Shown in pieces: positions 1-8,051 of a DNA stretch of 64,000 nucleotides; position 1 is the stretch's first letter; the number at the start of each line of letters is the position of its first letter. This stretch comes from Paenibacillus typhae (lineage in GTDB: Bacteria; Bacillota; Bacilli; Paenibacillales; Paenibacillaceae), in the NCBI RefSeq assembly GCF_900099765.1, contig NZ_FNDX01000012.1, positions 1 to 64,000 of the forward strand, written 5' to 3'. The translations under genes and the position numbers were made by a program. The notes under the pieces were generated by a model. That model had not been told where the DNA came from and searched no databases. It saw only the letters and a list, made by a program, of their open reading frames with translations.

Positions 1-330
1 ACGAAAAGGCGCCGCTTATTCATGAACGAATTCCGCCCAAAACGCCGAATATGAACGCATATATTGAGTCTTTCCACAGCATTTTAGAGCGAGATGTATA
101 CAGTAAAATGTACTTTGAAACCTTTGAAGAAGCGTACGAGAGCGTTACCGAGTATATTCGTTTTTACAACGAGCGACGGTTTCATGGCAGTTTAAAACGA
201 TTGAGCCCCAACCAATACCATGCAGCGTGGAAAGCAGGCCAATTGGAGGAAGTAAAGATTTCACTTTAAGAAACTGCGAGAAACAGAGAATTTAAGAGAA
301 TGACTCCATAATTAAGGGGCCGAACCGTAA
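1..330 (+). mobile_element. 3' end of an IS3-family insertion sequence
   Basis: The window opens inside a transposase reading frame that ends at 269. About 60 bases of non-coding sequence follow, ending in an AT-then-G-rich stretch (ATAATTAAGGGGCC near 309-322) that could be the right terminal inverted repeat. The left end lies outside the window, so the exact boundary and any target duplication cannot be confirmed. The next reading frame, a dapB-like pseudogene, begins at 360. Confidence 0.6.
3..269 (+). CDS. IS3-family transposase, C-terminal part (integrase core)
   Basis: This is the end of a DDE transposase that would cut and join the IS element. The frame is open from the window edge, so the visible ATG at 51 is internal. 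The segment before it reads HERIPPKTPNMNAYIESF, which is typical of IS3/IS150 OrfB proteins; the Glu of ESF is the third catalytic acidic residue of the DDE triad. The C-terminal YNERRFHGSLKRLSPNQY is the usual family ending. The first two catalytic Asp residues lie outside the window, so activity cannot be judged. Confidence 0.85.
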   Translation, partial: EKAPLIHERIPPKTPNMNAYIESFHSILERDVYSKMYFETFEEAYESVTEYIRFYNERRFHGSLKRLSPNQYHAAWKAGQLEEVKISL

Positions 331-359
331 TCACTTGAAACCGTATCAGGAGGGTCCGC

Positions 360-922
360 ATGGATATTGTTAATATTGCATTGGTAGGTGCCACAGGAAG
401 ATTTTCATCAGACATTCTTAACGAGATAGAACATAATAATGGCTTTCTGCTCAGTAATGCCGTAACAAGAGAAGGGAATCAGCATGTTGGGCGCAGTGTT
501 TCTCTGATTTCCGAGTATAAGAAAACAAATGTCGAAATTACCGATAACTTCAATAATGTGAGCGAAGCGGATGTCATCATTGATGTTACGATGAGAGATG
601 CTTTTATAAACAGCAATTCCGGCCAATATAATAGCTGGATGCCCCAAGCGGAACAGCGCTGAAAATTCACGAGGAAATACGGGCAGCTGATTAAAAGATT
701 GACGTTGAAATATCAAGTATAAGAGAAGGCGATATCATCGGAGAACATTACGTTACGCTCTATAATGTATTAGGCGAAACCACCGAGCTATCCCATCAAT
801 TAGAATCCCGCAGAGATTTGACCAATGGAATTCTGATGGCGGCAAAATTCATTGCTGCGCAGCCAAATGGGCTCTATACAATAGAGGATTTAATGACGGA
901 TGTGTTAAGCACGGGGAAATAA
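360..922 (+). pseudogene. dapB: Decayed dihydrodipicolinate reductase-like gene
   Basis: The intact family enzyme makes tetrahydrodipicolinate for lysine and diaminopimelate synthesis. A good RBS (AGGAGGG) precedes the ATG at 360. The first frame gives an N-terminal Rossmann start (VNIALVGATGRFSSDI) and a DVIIDVT motif, then stops at 662. In another frame, overlapping that end, the hallmark DAPSGTALK is readable, followed by a stop at 692-694. The C-terminal domain then continues (REGDIIGEHYV, GETTELSHQLESRRD) to the TAA at 920-922. The roughly 60-80 residues normally found between DVIIDxT and DAPSGTA are missing. I infer an internal deletion, a frameshift and a nonsense codon. The neighbouring IS end suggests insertion-associated decay. 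Confidence 0.8.
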
Positions 923-969
923 ATTTTTGACAAACAACCGGTTGTGGGATATGATCTGCTTAAATGTCA

Positions 970-981
970 GTCAGTACTGAC
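970..981. promoter_or_regulatory. Probable TetR operator upstream of the MFS pump
   Basis: GTCAGTACTGAC is a perfect 12-bp palindrome, flanked by further GTCAG/GGTCAG half-sites (966-989). It sits about 50 bases upstream of the MFS start, where the repressor encoded at 2451 would be expected to bind. TetR regulators of drug pumps often use such GTCAGT-rich operators. The assignment is by position and symmetry only. Confidence 0.55.
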
Positions 982-1033
982 GGTCAGTCGGGCCGGGAAC
1001 GGCAGGCATATTTTATAGAAAAGAGGCCCTTCA

Positions 1034-2434
1034 ATGCAGACAAACAGCAGCATACCCTCCAATAACGGCGAGCGGCTTATGCGAATTCTTGTATTTACAC
1101 TGATCATCTCGGTGATGAACGGAACGATGTTTAATGTGGTGCTTCCGGTGATCAGCAGGCAATTTCAGCTGTCTCCGTCGCAGGTAAGCTGGATGGTATC
1201 GGGATATCTGATTGTATACGCAATCGGCACGGTTACCTTCGGCAAGCTGACGGACAAATACAGCCTGAAGAAACTGCTGACGTTTGGCCTGATCTTTTTA
1301 GCAGCGGGCTCCGTATTCGGAATCGTTTCTACCCAGTACTGGATGATGATTGTGGCGCGTTTGCTCCAGGCCGTCGGGGCATCCGTCATTCCGGCGCTGG
1401 CGATGATCATCCCGATCCGTTATTTTTCACCGGAAAAGCGCGGGCGTGCCCTGGGCACTTCCGCCATCGGGGTAGCGCTTGGCTCCGCACTCGGCCCGAT
1501 TATTGCCGGGTTTGTGTCAACGGTGTGGAGCTGGCAGGTGCTTTTCGTCATTCCGCTGCTTGCCCTGTTCACCTTGCCTTTCTACCGTAAATACCTGGGC
1601 GATGAAAAAGGCAGCGACAGCAAAATTGATTTTACCGGCGGTATTCTGCTGGCAGGAACTGTAGCTGCCTTACTGCTTGCCTTAACGAATGGAGGCTTGG
1701 GATACGCTGTCAGCGGGCTAATACTGCTGATGCTCTTCATCCTGCGCGTCCGCTATGCGGCGCATCCGTTTATTGATCCGCTTGTTTTCCGGAACAAGGC
1801 GTATACATCAGGTCTGGCTATTGCCTTTGTTTTGACAGCGATCAGCTTCAGCACACCGTTCATTACGCCCCAGCTCCTGGCGCAGTTAAACGAGCTGTCA
1901 CCGGCTGTAATCGGGTTGATCATGCTGCCCTCGGCGCTCATAACGGCATACATGGGACGAAAGGGCGGGAAGCTGGCTGATGAAAAAGGCAATCCGTTTC
2001 TTTTGACCACAGCGGCAGTCCTGCTGATCTTTGGCTTTATCTGCCTGTCATCAGTTGCGGGTATGGCACCGGTCTTTATTGCCGTCTCATTAATTTTCAC
2101 TGTGCTGGGCCAATCCTTTATGCAGATCGCCTTATCAAACACCATTTCCCGCACGCTGTCCAAGGAACAAATCGGGATCGGCATGGGCCTGTTTTCCATG
2201 TTAAACTTTATTGCAGCAGCGGTATCTACGGCGGCGATAGGCAAAATTCTGGATTTCGGCACAACAACAGTCCGGCTTAATCCGATTTCCCGGAATGGCG
2301 CCGCTTATGTATACAGTAATATCTTTTTGATACTGGCGTTGCTGGTGGCTGTCATGGCTACTTTGTATTTTGTACAATTCGGGCGCGGCTCAAAAAAGGA
2401 CCCAGCTGAACGGGCGGGAACGGCCAGACTATAA
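1034..2434 (+). CDS. MFS efflux transporter, TetA(L)/DHA2-like
   Basis: Predicted proton-coupled efflux pump of the plasma membrane, 466 residues and almost entirely hydrophobic helices. The first helices carry MNGTMFNVVLPVISRQF and YAIGTVTFGKLTDKYSLKKLL, matching loop motif A of the Gram-positive tetracycline/multidrug efflux group. A GxxxGPxxAG-like motif C segment (GSALGPIIAG) lies near residue 155. The gene is followed 16 bases later by a TetR regulator, and a palindromic operator lies upstream, so this is probably an inducible two-gene drug resistance operon. The substrate cannot be read from the sequence. An AAAGAGG-like RBS precedes the ATG. Confidence 0.85.
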   Translation: MQTNSSIPSNNGERLMRILVFTLIISVMNGTMFNVVLPVISRQFQLSPSQVSWMVSGYLIVYAIGTVTFGKLTDKYSLKKLLTFGLIFLAAGSVFGIVSTQYWMMIVARLLQAVGASVIPALAMIIPIRYFSPEKRGRALGTSAIGVALGSALGPIIAGFVSTVWSWQVLFVIPLLALFTLPFYRKYLGDEKGSDSKIDFTGGILLAGTVAALLLALTNGGLGYAVSGLILLMLFILRVRYAAHPFIDPLVFRNKAYTSGLAIAFVLTAISFSTPFITPQLLAQLNELSPAVIGLIMLPSALITAYMGRKGGKLADEKGNPFLLTTAAVLLIFGFICLSSVAGMAPVFIAVSLIFTVLGQSFMQIALSNTISRTLSKEQIGIGMGLFSMLNFIAAAVSTAAIGKILDFGTTTVRLNPISRNGAAYVYSNIFLILALLVAVMATLYFVQFGRGSKKDPAERAGTARL

Positions 2435-2450
2435 TCATGAGGTGGAAAAA

Positions 2451-3047
2451 ATGAGTGAAGGAAGCAACGCTGTCAAGAATACCGGTGATAAATTACTCCT
2501 GGCCGCGATTGATCTGATGGCAAGCAAAGGCTATAAGGGAGTAACAACCCAGGAGATCGCCGCGGCCGCCGGGTTGAGTGAGAAGACGCTGTTCCGCCAT
2601 TTCGGAAGCAAGCAAAACCTGCTTGAGGCAGCCTTTGACCGGTTTCATTATGCGGAGGAGATGACCAGACTGTTTAATGAAAAGCTGGTGTGGGAGCTGG
2701 AGACAGACCTGCTGCTAATCAGCCGGACCTACCATGAGATCATGAACCGCAACCGCAAAATGATCATGATCAGTGTAAAAGAGGCAGATCATCTGCCGGG
2801 CTTTCGTGAGCGCACGATCAGGCACCCGAAGCAATTCATTGAAATTCTTACCCGTTATTTTACAGAGATGACCGCACAGGGCAAGCTGATCGAGACCAAC
2901 GCGGAGCTGCAGGCCTATTCTTTCATCTCTATGAATTACGGTGTATTCCTTAACCATCTGACGGCTGGTGAAGATTTCCCTGGCCTTAAACTGGAGGATT
3001 TCATTACGGAGAGTGTGCGGACGTTTACGAGGGGGCTGGCGCGGTAG
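2451..3047 (+). CDS. TetR/AcrR-family transcriptional regulator
   Basis: A 198-residue repressor, probably controlling the pump upstream and itself. The N-terminal helix-turn-helix is clear (VTTQEIAAAAGLSEKTLFRHF, residues about 28-48). The C-terminal ligand-binding half is divergent, as usual. The start is set at the ATG at 2451 because GAGGTGG lies 6 bases before it; a longer frame from 2370 would overlap the MFS gene by 65 bases without an RBS. Co-transcription with the pump is likely. Confidence 0.88.
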   Translation: MSEGSNAVKNTGDKLLLAAIDLMASKGYKGVTTQEIAAAAGLSEKTLFRHFGSKQNLLEAAFDRFHYAEEMTRLFNEKLVWELETDLLLISRTYHEIMNRNRKMIMISVKEADHLPGFRERTIRHPKQFIEILTRYFTEMTAQGKLIETNAELQAYSFISMNYGVFLNHLTAGEDFPGLKLEDFITESVRTFTRGLAR

Positions 3048-3242
3048 GTTCATTGATTAAGCCCGGCAGTACGAACTTAACAAAGAGCTTCTGCGCAAAC
3101 CGGTACAGAATAATCATCGGCATTTCATATTTGGGCGGGAATTTGCTGTTATTCTAAGCTATTGCCAAAGAACCGGCTTTGGGGGTACATTACTACTGCA
3201 TGTATGCGTGTATAGAAGACAAGAAGGAAGGTAGTTGCAGGT

Positions 3243-4316
3243 ATGGCGGGAACAATCCAGGTATTTAGAGCAACGGAGGAAAATGTAACAATTATCGGAC
3301 GGACACATTATTATAATGATGTGCTGTGGCTGGCCCTCTCCGGCAGCGGTGTTGAGTTCACCTTTTACGGCCGCAAAGCGGAAATTACGCTGCAGGGGGA
3401 TGCCATCGCCTCGACCGGCAATAACCTGGCCCGGATTGCTATCTGTGTAAACGGCGTGCGGGTGATCGATGACCAGATTAATCAGCCGATTGTAACGTAT
3501 ACGGTGTTTGAAAGCGATACAGAGCAGGAATTTACGGTGACCGTCATCAAGCTGTCCGAGGCGGCAATGTCGACCGCAGGGATTAAGGCCATTAAAGTCG
3601 ATGCTGTGGGAGGCATTGAGCCGGCACCGGCCAGAGTACATAAGATCGAATTTATCGGCGATTCCATTACCTGCGGCTATGGTGTGGATGATGAGGACGG
3701 AACGCACCCTTTTACCACAGCTACTGAAGATGTTACCAAGGCTTATGCGTATCTGACCGCCCGGAGGCTTCAGGCAGACTACAGCATGGTATCCTTCAGC
3801 GGATACGGGATTATCACAGGCTACACGGAAAATAACCAGAAGCTGACCACACATCTGCTACCGGATTACTACGAGAAGGTGGGGAAATCCGAGGGCAGAT
3901 TTAATAATACGCTTTTTCCCCAGCAGCTTCCCTGGGATTTCAACCGGTTTGTACCCGACCTGATCGTTATTAATCTGGGTACAAATGATGATTCTTATAC
4001 CAAGGATAACCCCGGCCTGCAAGCCGAGTATGCCCGGGAATATACCGGATTTCTGAAAACAGTCAGACGCTGTAATCCCCATACACATATCTTGTGTACG
4101 CTGGGAATCATGGGAGACAGGCTGTATCCTTATGTGGAGCAGGCGGTTAGCCGCTATTCTGCTGAAACCGGGGACAAGAATATTTCCGCGATGAAGTTTG
4201 AAGTGCAGCAGGCGGCAGACGGTTATGGGTCTGACCTTCACCCTTCTCCGGTTACCCATCGTAAAGCGGCTGATAAACTGGCTGCCCATATTAAAGAGCT
4301 TATGAATTGGGAATAG
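3243..4316 (+). CDS. GDSL/SGNH carbohydrate esterase, CE2-like
   Basis: A likely deacetylase of acetylated plant oligosaccharides. It has 357 residues with no signal peptide, so it is cytoplasmic. Residues 1-125 form the beta-rich N-terminal domain typical of CE2 acetyl esterases; the SGNH domain follows. GDSITCGYG (Ser141) is the nucleophile block, INLGTND is block III, and DLHPSPVTHR supplies the catalytic His near the C-terminus. An AAGGAAGG RBS precedes the ATG. The gene stands alone, convergent with the DUF3231 gene across a hairpin terminator. CE2 activity is family-based; the acetylated substrate is unknown. Confidence 0.85.
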   Translation: MAGTIQVFRATEENVTIIGRTHYYNDVLWLALSGSGVEFTFYGRKAEITLQGDAIASTGNNLARIAICVNGVRVIDDQINQPIVTYTVFESDTEQEFTVTVIKLSEAAMSTAGIKAIKVDAVGGIEPAPARVHKIEFIGDSITCGYGVDDEDGTHPFTTATEDVTKAYAYLTARRLQADYSMVSFSGYGIITGYTENNQKLTTHLLPDYYEKVGKSEGRFNNTLFPQQLPWDFNRFVPDLIVINLGTNDDSYTKDNPGLQAEYAREYTGFLKTVRRCNPHTHILCTLGIMGDRLYPYVEQAVSRYSAETGDKNISAMKFEVQQAADGYGSDLHPSPVTHRKAADKLAAHIKELMNWE

Positions 4317-4369
4317 CAGTTAACCTCGGACGAAACCCCGTTACAGCCGGACGGGTGCCTGACAAGAAG

Positions 4370-4400
4370 AGAGGCCTGCGGAAACCGCAGGCCTCTTCAA
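4370..4400. terminator. Bidirectional hairpin terminator
   Basis: A 12-bp perfect stem (AGAGGCCTGCGG with its complement) and an AAA loop lie between the convergent esterase and DUF3231 genes. The flanks are T-rich only on the reverse strand, so it may serve mainly that gene. The remaining bases up to 4506 hold no gene I can support. Confidence 0.7.
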
Positions 4401-4506
4401 TAATCAGTTGAACATATCCTGAAGTCCCGGACTATGCTCGCTCGGCATTTCCGGCATAACCGGAACCGGGAACAGCTTCCCCAGTTGACCCCGAGCGTTT
4501 CAAGTG

Positions 4507-5028
4507 TTACGCCTTGACAGCCTCGGGTCTTTTCACCTGAAGCGGCGGAGGGATCAGCCAGCCGTTTTTCTTGGTTAAGTGAAGCACCTTCAGCCCAAGC
4601 GCTGCTTTGGTGAGGTGATATTTGCCGAACAGGGCGCCGACATCCTCACGGATAGATATTCCCATGGCCTGGCTGCAGGCAACCAATCCGGCTGCACTGT
4701 CTGCAGCAAGCTTGGCTGCAATCTCAGGATCCGTAAATCTTGCACCAACCGGGATGTCCTCCAGCTTGGCTTCAGGGCGCAGCGGCATAGCCGGTGCAGA
4801 AGCAAGGCCCTGTTCAGCCAATAGTGAGTCCAATTCGCTGATTTCCAGCTCCGCCTGATCAATCATAGCCCCTAAAATCTTCTTCAGATCTTGATCACCG
4901 GCGTGATACATGTATGCCCGATAACAGGATAATGCGCCTTTGGCTACTGTCGAGGCTGACCATACACTAAAAATCTCACCGTAATGCATCGGCTCGTCTT
5001 TGGGATTACCGCCTAAAATTCCTGTCAT
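4507..5028 (-). CDS. DUF3231-family protein
   Basis: 173 residues with the DUF3231 signature: an opening MHYGEIFSVWSASTVAKGALSCYRAYMYH-type segment and a C-terminal LHLTKKNGWLIPPPLQ. The family is common in spore-forming Bacillota, is mostly helical, and has no established function. Many members have two tandem copies of the domain; this one has a single copy, so it is at the short end. The RBS AAGGAGC lies 7 bases from the ATG. It is a single gene with its own promoter region, upstream of (toward higher coordinates) no obvious partner. Confidence 0.8.
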   Translation of the reverse strand: MTGILGGNPKDEPMHYGEIFSVWSASTVAKGALSCYRAYMYHAGDQDLKKILGAMIDQAELEISELDSLLAEQGLASAPAMPLRPEAKLEDIPVGARFTDPEIAAKLAADSAAGLVACSQAMGISIREDVGALFGKYHLTKAALGLKVLHLTKKNGWLIPPPLQVKRPEAVKA

Positions 5029-5117
5029 GATTATGCTCCTTTGTCGTTAAAGTTAAATATGGAACAACAAATAGCATGCCCGGAAATGTACTGAAATTGC
5101 AGAATTATTTTTATGTC

Positions 5118-6905
5118 TTATTCTTTAATCAAAATCCTGAAGCTGAAGGGTGGGAGCTCAAGCCTGATCTCGCCATTATCCGCTTTGGCAGATTCTCCGG
5201 TCAATGCATCCTTCCAGCTGCCCTCAAGCTTCTGGGCCAAGGCAGCCGGCTCTCCGGACGGATTCATCCAGACGGTACAATGCTCCTCATCATTATAACG
5301 TTCATAAATCAGCGGACGCTCCTGAGGATTGCTCTGCAGGAACCCGAATTCTCCTGTTCGGAGAACCGGATGCTCCTTGCGGAGCCTGATCAGCTGCTTG
5401 TAGGTTTGATGCAGCTCGCGGTCCTGCCTATCTTCCTCCCAAATCATGCATTTCCGGCAATCCGGGTCATTTTCACCTTCCAGTCCGATTTCATCTCCAT
5501 AATAGATACACGGAGTTCCGGTAAAGGTGAGCAGGAAGGCAACTGTTAGCTTGAGCTTTCTTTTGTCGCCTCCGAGCTGGGTAAGCAGCCGCGCGGTATC
5601 ATGGCTGGCCAGCAGATTGAACAGCACTTCATTGGCCTGCTGCGGATAACGCATCAGCAGACTGCTGATATATTCCGAGAAGGTCTGTGCGTCCATATCG
5701 TCGCTTTTCATAAATTCAATCAGCCGGTCAGACAACGGATAGTTCATTACCGAATCAAACTGGTCGCCGTGCAGCCAGCGCAGGGAATCATTCCAGTTCT
5801 CCCCGATAATATAGGCATCCGGATTAATCGCTTTGATGCGCGCGCGGAATTCCTTCCAGAAACGATGGTCAATTTCATTGGCGACATCCAGCCGCCAGCC
5901 GTCCATCCCAAGCTCCTTGAGCCAGTATTCGGCAATATTCAGCAAATATTCGCGCGTTTCCGGATTGGCCGTATTCAGCTTGGGCATCTCGGCGAAGAAC
6001 CCGAAGGCATCGTAATTGGGCTTGTCGTCTTTGACCTGGACCGGGAATTCATTAATGTGGAACCAGTCTGCATATTTGGAATGCTCCCCTTTTTCGATAA
6101 CATCCTTGAACTGGGGCGAATTGGATCCGATATGGTTAAACACGGCATCAAGAACAATCCTGATCCCTTTGGAGTGAGCTTCTTCGACCAGTTTTTTGAG
6201 CAGCTCCTTATCACCGAAATGAGGGTCAACCTTCATATAATCGGTGGTGTCATACTTGTGATTCGTAGGCGCCTCAAAGATCGGAGTGAGATAAATAGCC
6301 GTAATGCCTAAATCCTCCAGGTAGTCCAGATGGTCGATAATCCCCTGCAGATCTCCGCCAAAAAAATTCTCCCTGGTAGGCTTATCCCCCCATGGCGCAA
6401 CGTCATCGGGATCATTGCTTGTATCTCCGTTCGCAAAACGTTCAGGCATGATCTGATAGAACACCGCTGACTTTGCCCATTCCGGCGCCTGGAAGATATC
6501 AATCTCATGGATATACGGCCAGTCATAGAAGCCGTTCGGCGCTCCGGGATCCTGGGTGTGAATCCCGTTCTCCGTCATCCATACCCTTTCTTCACCGGAA
6601 TGGAAGCGGAACGCATAAGAGAACCTGCGGTGGTCCGGCTTTACGGTCGTCTGCCAGTAATCGAAGAGCCGGTCGGTTCCAATTTTGCGCAGCTCATATT
6701 CACGATTGTAGGTTTCCCAGTCATATTTATCTCCGGTCAGTGCATAGACCCGTTCCACATTCCGCTTCTTGGTCCGGACGCGTAAATGAAAGGTATCCTT
6801 GTCATAAGGGTAGGCCCAATTGCTGTGTGGAACATGATGCAGACTCTCCAAATGAATATTTGTAGTTAGATTCGCACAGCTTATAGCTTGTTCATTGGAT
6901 ATCAT
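5118..6905 (-). CDS. Alpha-glycosidase, GH13 (neopullulanase/cyclomaltodextrinase-like)
   Basis: A cytoplasmic enzyme expected to hydrolyse maltodextrins, cyclodextrins or pullulan fragments. The protein has 595 residues, the usual length for GH13_20 enzymes: an N-terminal CBM34-like domain (about 1-130), then the TIM barrel. Conserved regions are visible: DAVFNHIG (region I), GWRLDVANE (nucleophile Asp), IIGENWND (acid/base Glu) and LLASHDTAR (transition-state Asp). A loop GENDPDCRKCM with paired Cys is typical of this subgroup. The start is fixed by AGGGAGGA 6 bases before the ATG. No signal peptide is present. It is monocistronic as far as can be seen. Confidence 0.92.
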   Translation of the reverse strand: MISNEQAISCANLTTNIHLESLHHVPHSNWAYPYDKDTFHLRVRTKKRNVERVYALTGDKYDWETYNREYELRKIGTDRLFDYWQTTVKPDHRRFSYAFRFHSGEERVWMTENGIHTQDPGAPNGFYDWPYIHEIDIFQAPEWAKSAVFYQIMPERFANGDTSNDPDDVAPWGDKPTRENFFGGDLQGIIDHLDYLEDLGITAIYLTPIFEAPTNHKYDTTDYMKVDPHFGDKELLKKLVEEAHSKGIRIVLDAVFNHIGSNSPQFKDVIEKGEHSKYADWFHINEFPVQVKDDKPNYDAFGFFAEMPKLNTANPETREYLLNIAEYWLKELGMDGWRLDVANEIDHRFWKEFRARIKAINPDAYIIGENWNDSLRWLHGDQFDSVMNYPLSDRLIEFMKSDDMDAQTFSEYISSLLMRYPQQANEVLFNLLASHDTARLLTQLGGDKRKLKLTVAFLLTFTGTPCIYYGDEIGLEGENDPDCRKCMIWEEDRQDRELHQTYKQLIRLRKEHPVLRTGEFGFLQSNPQERPLIYERYNDEEHCTVWMNPSGEPAALAQKLEGSWKDALTGESAKADNGEIRLELPPFSFRILIKE

Positions 6906-6992
6906 CCTGGTTCCTCCCTGTAAGTCGATGTTGTATGGTGTTCATTGTTACCTTTATCAAAAAGGAATAAGCCGGAGTCTTATAATTGCCGT

Positions 6993-7020
6993 CAAAAAAA
7001 ACCCGGATCTAACCGGGCTG
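6993..7020 (-). terminator. Rho-independent terminator of the spore coat gene
   Basis: On the reverse strand, CCCGG TTAGAT CCGGG is followed by eight T residues. It lies just after the spore coat reading frame (7049-7245, reverse) and before the GH13 promoter region. Confidence 0.75.
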
Positions 7021-7048
7021 CCGGAAACGGTGTGAACTTACCTGGCGG

Positions 7049-7245
7049 TTATTTGGACAGCTCAAGCGCTGTTTCAGCTTTTTTCAAATCATGATCCACC
7101 TGTTCGTTGCCTTGTGTACTTTGGGAGTAGCGGTTTCTGTAAGGGCAATCGCGTAGGTGCATACTGCCGTTTTGGCTGATAACAGCATGTCAGTGGCAAT
7201 CGCCAGATCATCCAGCTTTTCATGCAGTGCCAGTTCCTTCGCCAT
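7049..7245 (-). pseudogene. CotF-like spore coat protein with a frameshift
   Basis: A small spore coat family protein. A clean RBS (GGGAGG) precedes ATG 7245, giving MAKELALHEKLDDLAIATD and LLSAKTAVCTYAIALTETATPKVHKA, which resembles the CotF/YhcQ-type coat proteins of Bacillota. That frame ends in an unrelated NRWIMI tail. One frame over, the expected ending EQVDHDLKKAETALELSK is present and stops at 7049-7051. The switch falls near 7096, at GGCAACGAACAG. A single-base indel would restore a protein of about 65 residues. Whether this is a real mutation or a sequencing error cannot be settled from the sequence. Confidence 0.7.
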
Positions 7246-7387
7246 GAATGTATGCCTCCCTGTGTATTCATAAAGTGCTACATTATAAATAACCCGTGCC
7301 GGAGGAACTAAACAGCAAATTTCCATCCCGGGGGAGGTAAGTAATGTTCATGTTCAAGCGGACTATACTAAATTATATATAGTACCT

Positions 7388-7403
7388 TATAATATGTTAT
7401 AAT
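7388..7403 (+). promoter_or_regulatory. Overlapping -10 elements for the HesB-like gene
   Basis: Two TATAAT hexamers, at 7388-7393 and 7398-7403, lie 44-59 bases upstream of the ATG at 7447. No convincing -35 is visible. Their position argues against the upstream ATG at 7402 as the translation start. Confidence 0.5.
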
Positions 7404-7446
7404 GGATTTCTTACTGCAAATTATGAAGAATAGAGGTCGCCAGAGG

Positions 7447-7746
7447 ATGAAATGTAAAATTAACCGTAATGCCGCTAAAGTCCTGAAAGAGATGCTGAAC
7501 ACTCCGGAAGCGGAAGGCAAAAAGATCCGCGTAGTGATTACTCAGAATCACGGGGACCACGGCCACTATGATGTGACCCTGGATACACCGACTGAGCATG
7601 ATGAAATTGTGGCAACTGATAAGGATATCGAGGTATTGCTGGATACACGTGAGCCGCTGCTGGACGGGGTATGGATTCAATACTTCTACGTGCCGCAGGA
7701 AGGCTTCTTCATCACAAATCCATCTACCGGATTCCTTGAAAAATAA
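7447..7746 (+). CDS. HesB/IscA-like small protein without cluster-ligand cysteines
   Basis: A 99-residue protein resembling the HesB-like group found across Bacillus and Paenibacillus. The N-terminal MKCKINRNAAKVLKEML and the later LLDGVWIQYFYVPQEGFFI are the recognisable parts. Canonical IscA proteins coordinate Fe-S through a C-x(n)-C-G-C motif; here only Cys3 is present, so cluster transfer of the classical kind is doubtful. His-rich NHGDHGHYD lies mid-protein. The start at 7447 was chosen because ATG codons at 7402 and 7423 fall on or next to the likely transcription start. It is monocistronic, with a strong terminator. Confidence 0.65.
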   Translation: MKCKINRNAAKVLKEMLNTPEAEGKKIRVVITQNHGDHGHYDVTLDTPTEHDEIVATDKDIEVLLDTREPLLDGVWIQYFYVPQEGFFITNPSTGFLEK

Positions 7747-7765
7747 GCAGTATTGTTTTATGTGT

Positions 7766-7804
7766 AAAAAGCGTTCAGTCCGTCTGCGGGCTGGGCGCTT
7801 TTTT
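7766..7804 (+). terminator. Strong hairpin terminator
   Basis: The stem of about 13 pairs (AAAAAGCGTTCAG against CTGGGCGCTTTTT, with G-T pairs) ends in a T run immediately after the HesB-like gene. Confidence 0.85.
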
Positions 7805-8051
7805 ATGACAAGCTAGTCGCTTACTGTGAAGGAAAAGGCTGCCCCTGCTCGCCTGGAACAGAGGGGACGACAGCCAAGACTCCTTGATTTAGTGAGAATC
7901 GGGGATGGGCTGATTGTGGATAATTTAGCCAAAATCAGGTGGAGTGAGAGTGAATAAAGGGATTGTTCCCTTTAAACCAAACGCCCCGCGGCCCGTCCGC
8001 TGGGTCCCGTTCTCCGCGCCAGCTGCATCCCTCGCAACAAGTATCCTCTTT
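7805..8051. other. Non-coding gap with one palindromic repeat
   Basis: No gene is visible between the terminator and the convergent gene end at 8052. At 7953-7976 there is a 24-base element, AATAAAGGG-N6-TTCCCTTTAAA in outline. It has the same arrangement as the cores of the 51-bp tandem repeat near 21.75 kb. Confidence 0.5.

Noticed and set aside
3025-3154. A reverse-strand fragment ending FAQKLFVKFVLPGLINEP that faintly resembles the end of a sugar ABC permease.
   Set aside because: It is only about 40 residues, has no start or RBS, and overlaps the TetR gene end; too weak to call a remnant gene.
4404-4500. A reverse-strand stretch reading QLGKLFPVPVMPEMPSEH and ending LQDMFN.
   Set aside because: It looks protein-like but is closed by a stop about 30 codons upstream, has no RBS, and contains no family I recognise.
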